From: Symbiodinium sp. CCMP2592
Lineage: Eukaryota > Sar > Dinophyceae > Suessiales > Symbiodiniaceae
DNA: 64,000 nt
NCBI GenBank assembly: GCA_905221615.1
Contig: CAJNDT010000306.1
Location: forward strand, 154,001-218,000
Direction of reading: 5' to 3'
Below the pieces are notes generated by a model. The model ran no database searches. It saw nothing but the letters and a program-made list of their open reading frames with translations, and was not told the origin of the DNA. Every line of letters begins with the position of its first letter. Positions within the stretch are counted from its first letter, which is position 1. Shown piece by piece: positions 53,919 through 64,000 of this stretch. The position numbers and the translations under genes are program-made.

Positions 53919-54107
53919 CTCGCTCACCGTCGTGAACGGGGAAAAAAACTCTGCATCAGAGCTTTGCCATTTGCACGCCTTGTGCTCTGGCACGTTTCTT
54001 GCTTTCTCTCTGTCCATCTCGACAGGTCTACTTCTACATCCTCGTGCGAGGGGGGTTTTCTGAGCCCGCAAGGCAGAGGATGCTGAAGTCGAACTAAAGA
54101 GGGGGAA

Positions 54108-54263
54108 AAGAGCTCGGCAACGCATTGCCCCGCTTCTCCTGTTACTGGGCATCGCTTTGCCTCGCACCGACTTCAAGCATCCTTCGCGAGTAAAAAGAAG
54201 AGAGCGCTTCCTCACTCTGTTACTGCATTGCTTAGCAAACTCACAGTACTCTTACTGAGAACG
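54108..54263 (+). repeat. inner element repeat B1
   Basis: AAGAGCTCGGCAACGCATTG...CTCTTACTGAGAACG, identical by eye to 54416-54571 and abutting A2. Confidence 0.95.
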
Positions 54264-54392
54264 CTTGTCGTGAGTTTGTTGTTTTGGTCGACAGTGTTTT
54301 CGGTAAGTACTTGAGCTTGCATTGCTTCGCCCCGCGCCGCATTGCTAGCTCAAGCTGTCGACCCGGATCGCTTCCGAATTTTTTCTTTTTCA
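54264..54392 (+). repeat. inner element repeat A2
   Basis: Second copy of A1, directly after B1 and followed by a 23-bp spacer (CCCACCCTCCCAACCCGGGG..) before B2. Confidence 0.95.
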
Positions 54393-54415
54393 CCCACCCT
54401 CCCAACCCGGGGGAC

Positions 54416-54571
54416 AAGAGCTCGGCAACGCATTGCCCCGCTTCTCCTGTTACTGGGCATCGCTTTGCCTCGCACCGACTTCAAGCATCCTTCGCGAGTA
54501 AAAAGAAGAGAGCGCTTCCTCACTCTGTTACTGCATTGCTTAGCAAACTCACAGTACTCTTACTGAGAACG
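54416..54571 (+). repeat. inner element repeat B2
   Basis: Ends GAGAACG at the junction with outer-element sequence (CATGGCGACAGACGC). Confidence 0.95.
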
Positions 54572-55144
54572 CATGGCGACAGACGCTGCGCCAATCGGTG
54601 GTTGGAGTCCCACGCGGCACTCAAGCAACTCCGCCAGTCTACCAATGGATGGGGTGCCATCTTCTTTGGCCTGTCCGGTGAGCGGCACGCCTTCAAAGCT
54701 CAGGTCCCGGTCGAAGTTCTCCAGCAGTGTTGTTCGTCCCGGGACTACATCTACTGGCTCGAAGCAGTCGCTCAGTTGATCTCGATCGCGGTGGTGGCGT
54801 GAGGCCAGTTCGACTGTTTGCTTTGCTTTGTGGACAATACCGCGGCCGAGCACGCCCTCAACAAAGGGACCTCGAAGAACTCAGCGTTGCGTTGGCTTTT
54901 GGGTTCGTTTTGGTTGTGGGCTGCTAAGAGAGGTTTGTTCGTGAGTTTTCAGAGGGTCACCAGTCAGGCCAACTTTTCCGAAAAGGTGTCGCGTGGAGAC
55001 TTCTCAGAAGCGGAGGCGCTGCAGTGCCGACGTCTCGAGCCCCTGTTGGACCGCGCCTGGGCGGATTTTCTTCGGCTACAGCAAGCACCTGACACCACGA
55101 CGTCTTGGGACTTCCAGTCCGTCGTCGACTGCCTGTCCGTCTGA
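54572..55144 (+). pseudogene. RNase H of outer element, 3' piece
   Basis: Resumes the RNase H interrupted at 43949: HGDRRCANRWLESHAALKQL, STNGWGAIFFGLSGERHAF, then SSRDYIYWLEAVAQLISIAV with the Glu, and LLCFVDNTAAEHALNKGTSK with the second Asp. Then come FQRVTSQANFSEKVSRGDFS and a stop at 55142. One in-frame TGA at 54800-54802 splits it; the frame is the same on both sides. GCGTGAGGC there would be explained by a CGA-to-TGA change at a CpG. Confidence 0.85.
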
Positions 55145-55183
55145 ACACCGCACTCCAGAGATGGGAGATAACGCGCGGTGGGT

Positions 55184-55335
55184 GGTTTGTTCGAGGGCGC
55201 CGTTGAAAACGGTTCTGTTGCTCCAATCCGCCTGTTCGCAGACAGAACGCCACCACAGTCGTGCACGTCGAGGCGAGAAAGAAGCGAGCCTCGACCGTTT
55301 GTGTGCCTGTTAGTACAAAGGAGAGAGGGTTTTGT
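55184..55335 (+). repeat. outer element repeat B1
   Basis: GGTTTGTTCGAGGGCGCCGT...GAGAGAGGGTTTTGT. It matches 55455-55605 with several substitutions and is followed directly by A2. Confidence 0.9.
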
Positions 55336-55336
55336 C

Positions 55337-55414
55337 TGGTAGTGCACGTGTGCATCTAGTGACAAAGCCCGTCCGACGATGAGTCTGGCCGGTGCGGCAA
55401 AGCTCTTCAGTTTT
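55337..55414 (+). repeat. outer element repeat A2
   Basis: Second copy of 38434-38521, lacking its TTACCTCTC stretch. A 40-bp spacer follows before B2. Confidence 0.9.
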
Positions 55415-55454
55415 CCCGCCTCACCCGCCCTGACGACTTACCAGTCCGAGCAGC

Positions 55455-55605
55455 GGTTTGTTCGAGCGCGCGGTTGAAAACGGTTCTGTTGCTCCAGTCC
55501 CTTTGTTCGCAGACAGAACGCCACCACAGTCGTGCAGGTCGTGGCGAGAAAGAAGCGAGCCTCGACCGTTTGTGTGCCTGTTAGTACAGAGGAGAGAGGG
55601 TTTTG
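55455..55605 (+). repeat. outer element repeat B2
   Basis: Second B copy; marks the right end of the outer element. Confidence 0.9.
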
Positions 55606-57117
55606 TTAGACGATGCTACTGCAGTCTTTGTTGTCCCTTGAGACTACAGCCGCTGTGGGACCGGAGTGTTTTTGTTCCCCTCGAATCGGAGAGGGGGTTC
55701 CTCGGAGGCTCCGCTGAATCATCGCCGCAGATCAAGAAGGCGCTGGCTTGGACAGTCTTAAAGCTGGCCTCCGCATGTCGTTGTGACAGGAGTGGACTTC
55801 TCCGTATAGTCCCCGCACTCCGGTCAGGGGTCGAGGCGCATTCGCTCCGTCATGCTCCGTCATGGACCATGGCACTTTGCAACGATGCTTGCCAGGCAGC
55901 GCACCATCGTCACCGACACCGTGTAGTCCGTTGTCTCCGTCAAGCGTGTCAGACTGTTCCTAAGACTCGCCATGATGTGTCACTTTGATCGATGGAGCCT
56001 GCGACCTGGTGCCTCTTTCCCAGGAATCTAATGGACAGGACCAAAGCCCTGTGCGGTTTGATGTCTCTTGGCATCGCTGACCTTGCCGTGTCTCCTATGT
56101 TAGTAGTTGCATCAACCTCTGCGCGATGGGTGGTAAGGTTCCAAGAGTGACGCAGTCTTTGTCACAGTCGGCTGCTGAAGGTTCTGATGACCAAACGCTG
56201 GACCGTCGCCAGCTAGCAATCTAAGGTCTTCCTACCCGACATGCACGCGCACACACACGGAGGCTGTTTCTTGATCTGAGATTTGCTGAAGTAATTTGAG
56301 CTGGGCATTCAAGCAGGTTGCAGATGAGACGGAGGTTCTGGAGGACATTCTGATGCCAGCTCCATTCGCAGATCACGAGGACGTACACCGTACAACCACA
56401 GCCGGTCACGGTCACAGCAGGCTGATGTGTCTTCCCTTTAAAACTGCCTCTCGGGAGGAACGGGTTTCGACTGTTCCAAGCGCTGCGACTGAAAAGCAGG
56501 CGGAGCATCTGTGTGTGTGTGTGTGTGTCCTCTCTCTCTCTCTCTTTCTCTTGCTCTGTCTCTACCTCGTTCGAAGCAAACCTTTTAAGAGGAGTGTCAG
56601 TGGTAGTTTCTGCGGAAAATGCAGGAAGCTTGGCGCGAACTGCCATCGACTTCCGAGGCGCGCACGAAAACTCCACCTTACGCTGAAACCATTTAAAGTT
56701 CGTGGGGTCGGCTACGTGGCGATGCCAAACAAGCACTGGCTCTTGGTGTCGCGATGACCTGGCAGCTATCCCCACGTTGTCGATCGGCAATGCGGGATCA
56801 TTGAACAATCTTGCATGTTCACACAGGGTTGCAAGTTGTGGCAAGTTGATGCTGGCTTGAAGCCGACGGGTGATGGACAAACAGCGTTCCGTCATGTTCC
56901 GCATTCAAAAGCTTCCTCGCATCAGTCCGTGAGTGGCAACTCAGCTTGCTGCTGCGCTTGATGCTGGCTTTGGTGTGAGAGTGGTTGTTGGTCGGTTTTG
57001 GGCTCAAGCCCGGACAAGCGAATGACAATCCTGTGACAGGTGTTTCGCCAGGATGCAAGGGCATCGCGAGAAGGCACAGAAGAATCAAGGCACAATATCT
57101 TTTGCCATCGAGTCCTC

Positions 57118-57160
<43 letters not shown>

Positions 57161-58540
57161 GGACGTCGGTTTTCTGAAGCACAAGCCAAGCAGGCCAAGC
57201 ACCAAAGCGGAGCCCGGCGTCCTCGGCTGGCGGCTCACACCATCGTCTCCTCGCAGAGCAACCAGCGCACACACGATGCGGTCTGTCTCCCGAATCGACC
57301 GCCGCGTGAGGCAATGAGGCCTCTTCTGTGTCAATGATGCAACCATTTCAAGGCAGGTTCCTGGGTTCCGGACTTGTAAGTTCGCTCTCTCGCAGTATTA
57401 GTGCCCCGGCTCAGTTGCAGCAGACGATGAAGCAGACGCCTCAAAAAAGTGTGTTTGCACAAGTTTGCCCTGTGACATGCTTCGTTCCCCAAGGCCCATG
57501 TCGAGCTTACGGTCGCTGTTGTCCCACCAAGTCCCGGTGCAGGGCTCAGTCTGCACCGCATGTTGAGATTCGACTTCGCTTGCTAACCGGAATGAGGTAC
57601 TGAGGACGACCGGCGTCCCAGGCACCTGCAGGGTTCTCGCGAAGGGTCTCGCGAATGAATTTTGCGACAGGCACGATGTACTTGGCGAAGATGCCGTGCG
57701 CCCTTCAGTGGAGGCAGCTTGACCACCGCGGCTCCGCCCTGCCATTCGCACACTGCACAGGTTGCATGGCAAGAGGATCTGCCAGGCTCGGTGTACCACT
57801 TGATGTACTGCTGCATTGAAAATTAAGAACTCAAAAGGCCGTGGCAGAAACTTTACATGTAAGCTGGGCGATTCCCAAGCTCACCTTTGTGTTACTGCTT
57901 CTGGTGTAGTATGTTTTTCCTGTAGCGTCATTGCTTTCTGCTACGTGGTGTTGATTTCTTTGACCGTGCTCGTAAGCATAGTAGACGTGGTGCTGGCTCC
58001 ATGGAGGGCAGCATGGATCGGGGATTTCTGATGTGCGCGAATACCTTCGGCTTTACCCTAGGCCCTAGGCCCTAGGCAGAAGACCCACAGCGGCGATCGG
58101 TCGCAGTTCTGCCGGTCTCGTGTCGCGTGGGGATTTTCAACCGAGGTCCTCGGCGAGACAGCACTTGAAGCGAAGCGTCCTCTCATGTGCACCAGAGTAG
58201 ACGCCAGCAAGGATGTCGCATATCTTCCAAAAGGCTGTTGTTCTGTCGCAGGCCCGACCCCATCATGCGAGGACACTCCGGCTGTTTGTTGTCTTGCGAT
58301 GTTGTAGGGTGAGTCCGATTCCGCTGCACTCGGGAACGCTGCGAGGACAATCTTGCGTTAGATGAAGCCGCTGCCAGCACGGCATCCACCTGCAACTCTG
58401 TGGCATCCGAGGTAACGGCCGGCATCGCATCATGAATCTTAGACAGTGATCTCAAGGTGTTGCTGTTGAAGGAGGGAAGCCGAGGCGCTTCAGAATTTCG
58501 TTGACGAAAAGTTGTTTGTGCTGCCTGAGTCTGTGGGTCT
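55606..58540. other. no supported gene; two dinucleotide microsatellites
   Basis: A TG/TC microsatellite lies at about 56508-56550 and a GA run at 57121-57155. Possible exon-like pieces (plus 55720-55800 after GCCGCAG, plus 56580-56757, minus 57816-57583) are not good enough to call. A CC(C)TAGG box array (TACCCTAGGCCCTAGGCCCT) lies at 58050-58075. Confidence 0.35.
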
Positions 58541-58759
58541 GTGCTCAGATTCACCGTGCGGGACGACAAGCTGGACTTACCTATTCAAGAGCCGGAAAGA
58601 GATGCCGAGTGGCAGCCTTATGACCTCTGGTCGCGAGAGCTGCCCGAGTCCTCCGATCTCTGTTTGGACTCGAGGCCGCCAGAAGAAGCTCAAAGCGACA
58701 AGGACATTCGCTGTGATCTCAAAGCTTTTCTCGTTTGCCCAGAGTGGAGGCGCCTCTGA
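58541..58759 (+). CDS. possible host exon, unrecognised
   Basis: Open, charged stretch: VRDDKLDLPIQEPERDAEWQ, PYDLWSRELPESSDLCLDSR, PPEEAQSDKDIRCDLKAF. The acidic, Trp-containing composition is protein-like. No domain recognised; the minus strand upstream (58569-58300) is also open, so the local gene structure is unclear. Confidence 0.3.
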   Translation: MLRFTVRDDKLDLPIQEPERDAEWQPYDLWSRELPESSDLCLDSRPPEEAQSDKDIRCDLKAFLVCPEWRRL

Positions 58760-59733
58760 GAGATGCCATCTCCGCACCTCCCTTCGGTCTACTCTCCGCG
58801 CTTGTCAAGGCCTAGACTGGACCAGCTCTTGACACGGTGACCTGCCAGGCAACAAGCATCTCGTGATGACGGCAGGGAGCGTATGCTCCTCTGACCCGGA
58901 CGCATCAACAACACCTGGCACACAACTCAATCGTTGCCTTGCCATGGTTGTGTAGAGAACGTGCTTGTCATAGCTGTTCCGTCAAGAAACAGAGGTTTCC
59001 TTGACGATCATGATCCAGATTGGCCATTTGCAAGAATGTACTATGAAGGAGATTTCTTCGACATGTGCTCGGCTTCTTCGAATTCTAGCAGATGCTAGCA
59101 GATGCCAGCAGTCTAGCAGAGTCCACTAGCTCTAGCATGTTGTGGCAGGACATGACGCCGGGAAATTGTACATAAATCAACGTCTTGGCCGCCGGCAGCT
59201 GCCTGAAATCTGAAACATCCGCAAGAAGTTGATTTAGGATCCCTCCGACCCCTCCTCTTTCATTGGGAGGTCGCAAGCTCGCGGGAAGAAGCGCCGAGAG
59301 TCTCAGGATTTTGTGAAAGTTACTTTTGCAATCTTCTCCAGAATACTCAGCAACAACTCGAACTGATCAAGATCATGTTTCAGTGTCAGGCCCGAGTACC
59401 TACAAGGATGAGGTGGACTGCCTCCGACTTCAGGCGAGATGTGCGAGGTGGAGATCTGAGCGTTTCTAAGTTTGGATTCGTCTCAGGTAGGACTTGATGT
59501 CGAACCTGCCCCTCTGCTGCACATGGTGACAATCTGCATTGCCTGTGCTGGGTTGCTCGCTTTTGTTCCACCCAGGCCTACTGAGCACAACTGGCACTTT
59601 TGAGCGCTTGCCGCCGATGTGGATAACGATCTTTTGCTGTGGGAACGATCCGGCGACATTTGCGAAGTCATAGCCTGAGCAAGTTGTTGTACAGGGGTTT
59701 TTGGGTGAACAGGTCGTTGGCCAAGGCTGGCAA
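58760..59733. other. no supported gene
   Basis: The minus frame 59759-59466 contains FPQQKIVIHIGGKRSKVPVV and NADCHHVQQRGRFDIKSYLR, which could be a 3' exon of a minus-strand gene. Otherwise nothing is convincing. A short AGCAGATGC(C/T)AGCAG repeat lies at about 59085-59120. Confidence 0.3.
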
Positions 59734-59841
59734 ATGTCGGATTGTGTACAATATCTCAAGAAGAAGCAGGCATTCGACCCTGCAAGTACTCAAACCTTAT
59801 CAGTTTGCCGTCCCGATTCTGCCTTCAAGAGGCTTCTTCGG
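59734..59841 (+). CDS. possible 5' exon of the glycosyltransferase-like gene
   Basis: ATG 59734 opens MSDCVQYLKKKQAFDPASTQ and continues to FKRLLR, followed by a potential GT donor (CGG|GTGCTAATG). It is in the same orientation and about 240 bp before the next gene. It could be its first exon, replacing the ATG at 60078, or an unrelated frame. Confidence 0.3.
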
Positions 59842-60077
59842 GTGCTAATGTACATGTCGTATTCCTTTGCTCGCTACTGTGGGTGGGGTCATCCGCACAC
59901 GAGCTTGTTGGTTGGACGTTGTTAAACATCGAGAGGAGATGTCTTGTCATGCAAAGGACTCTGCAAATGCAAGTGGCCACGAGGTACGCCGTCCATGCTG
60001 CAGCCTGCAAATGCTGTATGTAGTATGTCGGCTTGTAAGGCTCATCGTGTAGGTGCCACAGCCGTAGCTGTGTGCGA

Positions 60078-61318
60078 ATGGAGCTGTCTGAACTGTGCAC
60101 CATAATTACCACGACTTCTCCAACTCCGTCGAATCCTGCCACTGAGCTGATCTGCTCAACCTTGGAGAGTCTCGAGGAGTTTGTGCCAGAGTTGCTGCAG
60201 TGCCGCCACATTGTCGTTTGCGATGGTTATAGGCTTGCCAATGACAGCAAGTTCCGGAGTGGCATTGTGACGCAGGAGAGAGCCAAGGCATATGAGCAAT
60301 ATGTGGCTAGCCTTGAGATATTCACGAAGACGAGACCAACGCCTCTGTGGGAATCTGTGGAAGTGCTGCGGTTGGTAGAACGGCAGGGTTTTGGCTTCGC
60401 TGTACGTGCGGCATTGGAACTAGTCCGCACGCCTTTCGTATTCGTTATGCAGCATGACCGGACGTTCCTTCGCGGATTTCCACATGTGCTGTCGCTGTTA
60501 AAAGGGATGCTGCAAAACCCTTGTCTCAAGATGGTGGGTTTGCCGACCACCACCAACGATCCAACCCGCTACGTGATCCAGGCTGTGTCAAGGCTTGGGC
60601 AGATGAAAGTCGTACATCCACCTTTCGAGTCTCTGGTGGTCACATCATCTGAATGTCCCTCCCTGCGTTTCATCCCGATGATCATGTGGCATGATTCGAC
60701 TCATTTCGCACTCACAAGTTATTATCGCGAGTTCGTGTTTGGAAGACGGCATTTAGTGACGCGTGGAGGGTTCATCGAGGACAAATTGGGACAACAGCAG
60801 GGAATGGACTTGCGCTCGATTGGTTGGAGTAGCCACGAGCAATATGGAACGTGATCTTTCTGCACGAAGAATGTTGCAGTTTCTTTTGTATAGGCGTTTT
60901 CGCGTTTCTGGTAACTTAGGACTTAGGACTGACCAGAAACCCCAGCCAAAGGTTTTGAGCGGCGCAGCCGAGCACAACGAGCGAACCATAAACACACAAA
61001 AGACAACAAGCAGTGGTCTTTGAGCTTGGGGGTCTGTATGCACCATGAGGAAGCATTGGTTCTGTTCGGCATTATCTTGTTTTTGACGGATGCTTGGCCA
61101 GGTATTTATTGGACGATGGAGCACTGGCACCTGCCCGAATGGTTGGACACTTGGACGGCAAACGCTACCTTCGACAAGAAGCCAGGATTGCGCTGGAAGC
61201 TTCCGAGAGGGCGAAAGCTTCCATGTCTGCGCACGCTGATAGTGACTCACGCGGCCCAGTCGTGGATGAGATCACTCGCGCTTGCAGCTGCTACAGGCAA
61301 TGCCGTGGCGGGTCATGA
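60078..61318 (+). CDS. glycosyltransferase-like (GT-A type) protein, two exons
   Basis: Exon 1 is 60078-60850, exon 2 61102-61318; the 251-nt GT-AG intron (60851-61101) has a CAG|G acceptor, and joining restores YGTYLLDDG in phase. The product is 329 residues. N-terminus CTIITTTSPTPSNPATELIC with a SLEEF helix, HIVVCDGYRL, FGFAVRAALELVRTPFVFVM, QHDRTFLRGFP, FIPMIMWHDSTHF, a GGFIEDKLGQ motif, and LLDDGALAPARMVGHLDGKR near the end. The TTTSP start, the CDGY turn and the FVFVMQHD acidic motif resemble a nucleotide-sugar-binding GT-A fold. I infer a glycosyltransferase of the type common in microalgae. Substrate unknown. ATG 60078 is chosen because the frame upstream has only a GTG at 60072. Confidence 0.7.
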
Positions 61319-64000
61319 CATGCCCCCGGACCTCTTTGGGAATCGGTCGTTCTGGATCTCCACAAGTGGCGCCAGCAGGGCCTGGCGATTCGCCTGCAGT
61401 GCCGAACACGACAGAGCAGATCGCTGAAGCAGGTCTGGACATAGGCTGAGTGTTGGACAAGCCCGCGAGCCCCTGCCTCCAGGAGCATACTAAGCTCGCG
61501 AGGAACTATCTGCCGATGCGAGCAACTTCCCGTGAAGCACGAACAAGAGTCTGCACGAAGAGATTGCCGATAAAACAGGCGCCGGAGTTGGAATGATCCT
61601 TTTTGCAGGGGATTGGCATTGATGCCACTGGGCTCACAGCATCTTGGTGCTATCCACAATTGCAGGGATGGCATTGTCACATGAAGTACGTTAGCAATTC
61701 AAGAGCAGCGGCAAAAAGAGATGTGACAAACTTGGGCCACTCAAGCAGAGTCGCATAACTGAAGAGCTCATTGTGGCGCATGATTGCGGGGAGGATGATC
61801 GCTTAAGGTCGAGTTACGATGTGAACACAACAGGAAGTGAGCTGTAGATGCTATCGCCAGTATGGCATCTCCTGGGATGACCTTCGTCGCAGGCACCAAG
61901 GAACACGCGAGGAGCTCAGTGGCTGCCTCTTGGGGTCTGGCTGCCACTTCTGAGATTCTGAGCTGCCGCGCCGCTGATAGTTACGAGGATGGTCCGGTGA
62001 CGGCAGCGGTGCCTTCTGTGGCAGCACCTGCTCCAGCAGAGGAGACACATCCGAGACTGTCCTTGCACGAATGAGGGTGCCATCGGTTTTAGGACGCTTG
62101 CCTGTACTGCAAGAGAGCGCCGCGAACGCCCGCTGCCAGATCGCGCAATTGCCGCGGTGTGGAATGATCGCAGCATGTTGTCTACGTCCGAGGTACGAGA
62201 CGGATGGATGTGGACATGAAGCTGCATGCCACGCGCCCTGAGTTTGGATGACTGGGACGGAGAAAGCTGAGGAAGCTTCGATCGTGTTGACGAGGTAAGA
62301 AGTGTGCAATGAAGACTGCTACTGGAGGCAAATGCAAGGCGGGAATCCGCGCGGAACTAACAGGCTGTTTCCGATGCCTCATGACAATCCTTTAGGTCTG
62401 TGGGCAGCTTTTTGCGGGCTGGCGCCAGATCTGAACAAGACGAAGCCCCCTCGAAGCACGGAAGTGAAAGCTTCAGGCAGCGTGCGCATGTCGTGTCGCC
62501 TGGTCTTGAACAGGTTCCAGGCTTGAGAAAGGCTGTGTCCGAGGGACGGAGGGAACTTCCGGGCCGGGCCAGCATGCCAGCGAGCCATAGCGGGATTCTC
62601 ATACACTTCATAGAGGCAGACCATCACAGCCCGTTTTCCAGTGCTTTCAGAAGAGTTTCACAACAACAGACCTCGCGGGTGGCTCAGAGACGAGCGACAA
62701 CGTCGCATGCTCTTGGCACGCGTTCAGTGGTGCAAAGGCCAGAGCTGGATGTTCTGACACGGGACTTGTCAGGCTTAGGGCTTGGAATGGTGTTGCTTGA
62801 GCACTAGTCCAGGTTTTGCAGAGAGCTTGATGGCACGGTGTTCCTTGCTTTGTGACAAGAGCATTTAATGTGAGAAGCTGTCCCTATCAAGCGACCGTAC
62901 ATGCAGCACGGCAGCAACACGGAGCTTGTCTCTCAAGCAAAAGACAAACCTGCTGCTTGGTCTTGCACAGCCCGCCTTCGACTACGTTGTAGATAGCCCG
63001 TGTCTATGCTTCAAAGACGGTTTGACAGTTTGACAGAAGCGCAGTATACGTTGCAGTGTGCTTATCCGCCTGGCTCTATTCACAAATGATTGGTCATCCG
63101 AAGACAGCCATGGATTGGTGACGCGGGCTCTGGAGGAGGCCGCACATGAACGCAGATATTTCTGGAAGGCAGGTAGCACATTCAGGCACATGTGCAAGCT
63201 TGAAAGGCTTTTGCTTGTGACATCTTGCGACATTCGTTTGGCGGTAACTTTGAGTCTGCAGAAGAGCAGACACTGCGGCAGGAGCATGACTGCTCGAGGT
63301 TGAAACGCGGCGTGTGGCAGTGACAACCTTACGAAACACCAAAACGCAACAAATACGGCCTTCCCCTTATACAGGCGGATACAGGCGGTGTTTACGACAC
63401 CCCGACCAACAGGCCGAACAGTGTGGCGCTGTTGCACGGCAACATCGAGCCTGCCTGTCAAGTGGCGGCCCCGTCCCCCCCGCCAGGCCACCCGCACTGG
63501 AAATCACAACGCTTTGGTGTTTGGGAGCTTCACGAATCAAACTCTCGCCACAGTGAGCATCTTGCGATAGCAATCGTGTTCTGCCACAGTGCAGCTCTGT
63601 GCAGCCCTCATTTCGGACTTCAAGGGGCTGGAGGGCTCTGCAAAGTCGTAGAGCAGAAGCGGGGTAGATGCCGAGGGAACGGTGCACGGCGCGGTCTGCG
63701 TTATCCACCTTGTTGGGAATTTTGACCGGCATATTTTCACAGTCCCACAACGAGGGGACATGTGTTAGCTCGTTCGTGCTGCATGTACGTTAGTGAGTGC
63801 GCCGCAGGCGGCCGATCGGTGGCCGTCCGAACTCTCAGGCTCCAGCCGAGTGGGCACAGCAGCTGCAGCGTCGCGTAGGATTCGTATAGGTGCTGTTAGG
63901 TGGTCCCATTCAGTCGCCGCAGGCGAGCTTCATTACCATGGAGGTGAAGCCCCCACTCGTGGAGGTTCAGACCCGTCAGCTTTGCCTCTCCTTGTGTTTA
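61319..64000. other. no clearly supported gene
   Basis: Scattered protein-like pieces on the plus strand: 61862-62074 (GTKEHARSSVAASWGLAATS), 62400-62690 (ARSEQDEAPSKHGSESFRQR) and 63058-63190 (LALFTNDWSSEDSHGLVTRA). Minus-strand frames at 61680-61291 and 63750-63367 are also open. None shows a domain, and no splice structure can be fixed. Confidence 0.3.

Larger units (their letters stand above)
43950..54571 (+). mobile_element. inner YR retroelement, nested, with split direct repeats
   Basis: A 10,622-bp element. A1 (43950-44078) equals A2 (54264-54392) but for one base; B1 (54108-54263) and B2 (54416-54571) look identical, 156 bp each. Coding order: ORF1, small ORFs, YR, gag, RT-RNase H. 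It lies inside the outer element's RNase H ORF at ATG|CAT, and the host frame resumes with no duplicated or lost base. Near-identical repeats point to recent mobility. Confidence 0.93.
38434..55605 (+). mobile_element. outer YR retroelement with split direct repeats and a DNA methyltransferase
   Basis: A1 (38434-38521), coding region, then B1 (55184-55335), A2 (55337-55414) and B2 (55455-55605). This is the A1...B1-A2-B2 layout of PAT/Ngaro-type tyrosine-recombinase retroelements. Without the nested 10.6-kb element it is about 6.5 kb. Coding order: ORF1, YR, CCCH gag, cytosine-5 methyltransferase, RNase H; the RT palm is missing. The repeat copies differ by a 9-bp indel and several substitutions, and the ORFs carry frameshifts and a TGA, so it is older than the element nested in it. 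Confidence 0.85.

Noticed and set aside
43946..54575. CATG on both sides of the inner element as a 4-bp target duplication
   Set aside because: Treating it as a duplication breaks the outer RNase H frame; the no-duplication join through ATGCAT keeps it, as expected for a tyrosine recombinase.
57060..57320. Frames encoding RERERERE or SLSLSLSL
   Set aside because: Produced by the GA dinucleotide microsatellite at 57121-57155.
1..64000. Dinoflagellate spliced-leader RNA gene, tRNA and rRNA genes
   Set aside because: I looked for the conserved leader (CCGTAGCCATTTTGGCTCAAG) on both strands and for tRNA T-arm and rRNA core words and saw none; a covariance-model scan would be decisive.

Overview
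This window reads as nuclear DNA of a dinoflagellate, most likely of the Symbiodiniaceae/Suessiales type. The evidence is a split host gene whose introns use GT, GC and GA donors with a strong AG|G acceptor; neighbouring host genes on one strand; and a heavy load of retroelements, including a Ty1/copia element and several tyrosine-recombinase (YR) retroelements, one with a cytosine-5 DNA methyltransferase domain. There is nothing bacterial: no operons, no CRISPR array.

Left third (1-18.6 kb), minus strand. A 17-exon EHD/RME-1 family dynamin-like ATPase gene (about 7.34 kb down to 741) carries a 54-bp minisatellite and a long TTG microsatellite in a 2.2-kb intron. An ankyrin-repeat gene lies upstream of it (about 11.1-8.9 kb). 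A decayed YR retroelement with reverse transcriptase and RNase H (15.7-12.8 kb) and a second ankyrin-like fragment (17.2-16.5 kb) follow.

18.6-32 kb. A full-length Ty1/copia element (18626-27793) has near-identical LTRs, a perfect 5-bp target duplication, a primer site and a polypurine tract. Its gag-pol frame has one in-frame stop before the reverse transcriptase, an extra domain after RNase H and an additional 203-codon ORF before the 3' LTR. To its right lies a diverged LTR-type fragment with a minus-strand gag-protease ORF between direct repeats.

32-38.4 kb holds weakly supported plus-strand exons of unrecognised host genes, one long stretch being rich in disordered sequence.

38.4-55.6 kb is the most interesting part: two nested YR retroelements. 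The outer one (38434-55605) has A1...B1-A2-B2 split direct repeats, a YR, a CCCH gag, a degenerate cytosine-5 methyltransferase and an RNase H. The inner one (43950-54571) has its own A1...B1-A2-B2 repeats and is inserted inside the outer RNase H ORF with no target duplication. In both, the YR lies upstream of gag and RT/RNase H, unlike the usual Ngaro/PAT/DIRS order.

55.6-64 kb returns to sparse host sequence. The best gene there is a two-exon, plus-strand glycosyltransferase-like gene (60078-61318).
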